Positions 63,803 to 64,000 of a stretch of DNA of 64,000 bases are shown here, in pieces. How positions within the stretch are numbered: the stretch's first letter is position 1; every line of letters starts with the position of its first letter. The position numbers and the translations under genes are program-made. Source of the DNA: Comamonas testosteroni (GTDB lineage: Bacteria > Pseudomonadota > Gammaproteobacteria > Burkholderiales > Burkholderiaceae_C); contig NZ_KZ984454.1 of the NCBI RefSeq assembly GCF_003569915.1, forward strand, positions 1 through 64,000, read 5' to 3'. The notes beneath the pieces were generated by a model. It ran no database searches. It was given only the letters and a program-made list of their open reading frames with translations, and had not been told where the DNA came from.

Positions 63803-64000
63803 TTAGAAGTTGTGGCGCACGCCCAGAGCGAAGGAGCTGAAGCTCTCGCCTGCTGGGCCCTTATATGCCAGAGCATCGCCGTTGTTCACACGTGTGTAGT
63901 AGCCATACACCTTGGTGCGCTTGCTCAGGTTGTAGTTGTAGCCCAGTGTCCACTGAGTAGCTGCAGAGTCAGCAATATGGCTCCACTTTCCTGCGCGACC
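63803..64000 (-). CDS. Gram-negative porin, C-terminal part (gene runs off the window)
   Basis: The visible 65 codons read ...WTLGYNYNLSKRTKVYGYYT and end SSFALGVRHNF. Alternating hydrophobic/polar beta strands with a terminal Phe are the classic C-terminal signature of trimeric beta-proteobacterial porins (Omp32/OmpC-like), recognised by the BAM machinery. The 5' part lies beyond position 64000. A strong terminator follows. Confidence 0.92.
   Translation of the reverse strand, partial: GRAGKWSHIADSAATQWTLGYNYNLSKRTKVYGYYTRVNNGDALAYKGPAGESFSSFALGVRHNF

Noticed and set aside
1..64000. tRNA or rRNA genes, CRISPR arrays, prophage or insertion sequences
   Set aside because: None of the characteristic sequences (tRNA T-loops with acceptor pairing, regularly spaced repeats, transposase or integrase frames) were found by reading. 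Structured covariance searches were not possible.

Overview
The window looks like chromosomal DNA of a beta-proteobacterium of the family Comamonadaceae, most likely Comamonas or a close relative. This rests on the protein types, the GC-rich third codon positions, the block tyrS / M23 peptidase / anmK followed by erpA / rpsI / rplM, the SAH-riboswitch-controlled ahcY, and the dense mix of TRAP and MFS transporters. No tRNA, rRNA, CRISPR array, prophage or transposase was seen. The window reads as core genome with scattered accessory genes.

Positions 1-6207 hold a plus-strand envelope operon: a TolC-type outer membrane channel, a short periplasmic adaptor, a GAF-like/HlyD inner-membrane adaptor, and an M50 metalloprotease fused to an HlyD-type adaptor. 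No ATPase or pump is visible beside them. Positions 6312-13460 carry cell-wall precursor and regulatory genes: glmS, an Lrp/AsnC regulator with a strong palindrome in its upstream region, a MASE2-type diguanylate cyclase, a small histidine kinase overlapping glmU, and a LysR regulator. A decayed carboxymuconolactone-decarboxylase-like gene and an exported alpha/beta hydrolase follow. Positions 15323-19410 hold tyrS, an M23 peptidase and anmK (peptidoglycan recycling). Positions 19453-24939 are a purine block: an AzgA-type permease with xdhB and xdhA. A DHA2 drug exporter, erpA and the rplM-rpsI ribosomal operon come next; the last is preceded by a long, apparently structured leader.

Positions 28555-34390 hold rlmJ, rlpA, metF, a TlyA-like methyltransferase with a large acidic insertion, and ahcY behind a clear SAH riboswitch. 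Positions 34391-42588 are a complete potassium system on the minus strand: kdpF, a second 30-residue membrane peptide, then kdpA, kdpC, kdpB, kdpD and kdpE. An MFS exporter, a DUF2855 gene divergent from a TetR regulator, prfC, and a HAD phosphatase follow. Positions 48893-51884 encode a TRAP transporter with an attenuator-like hairpin after the binding-protein gene.

The last part holds a Pls/PosA-type stand-alone NRPS overlapping a phosphopantetheinyl transferase, a double-length UvrA with four ABC cassettes, a small membrane protein and the 3' end of a porin gene. The items most worth following up are the pump-less M50/HlyD operon, the orphan NRPS with its carrier-activating enzyme, the rplM leader RNA, the extra kdp micropeptide, and two dispersed repeat families. 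One repeat family sits directly after stop codons and keeps a compensated stem; the other appears inside reading frames.
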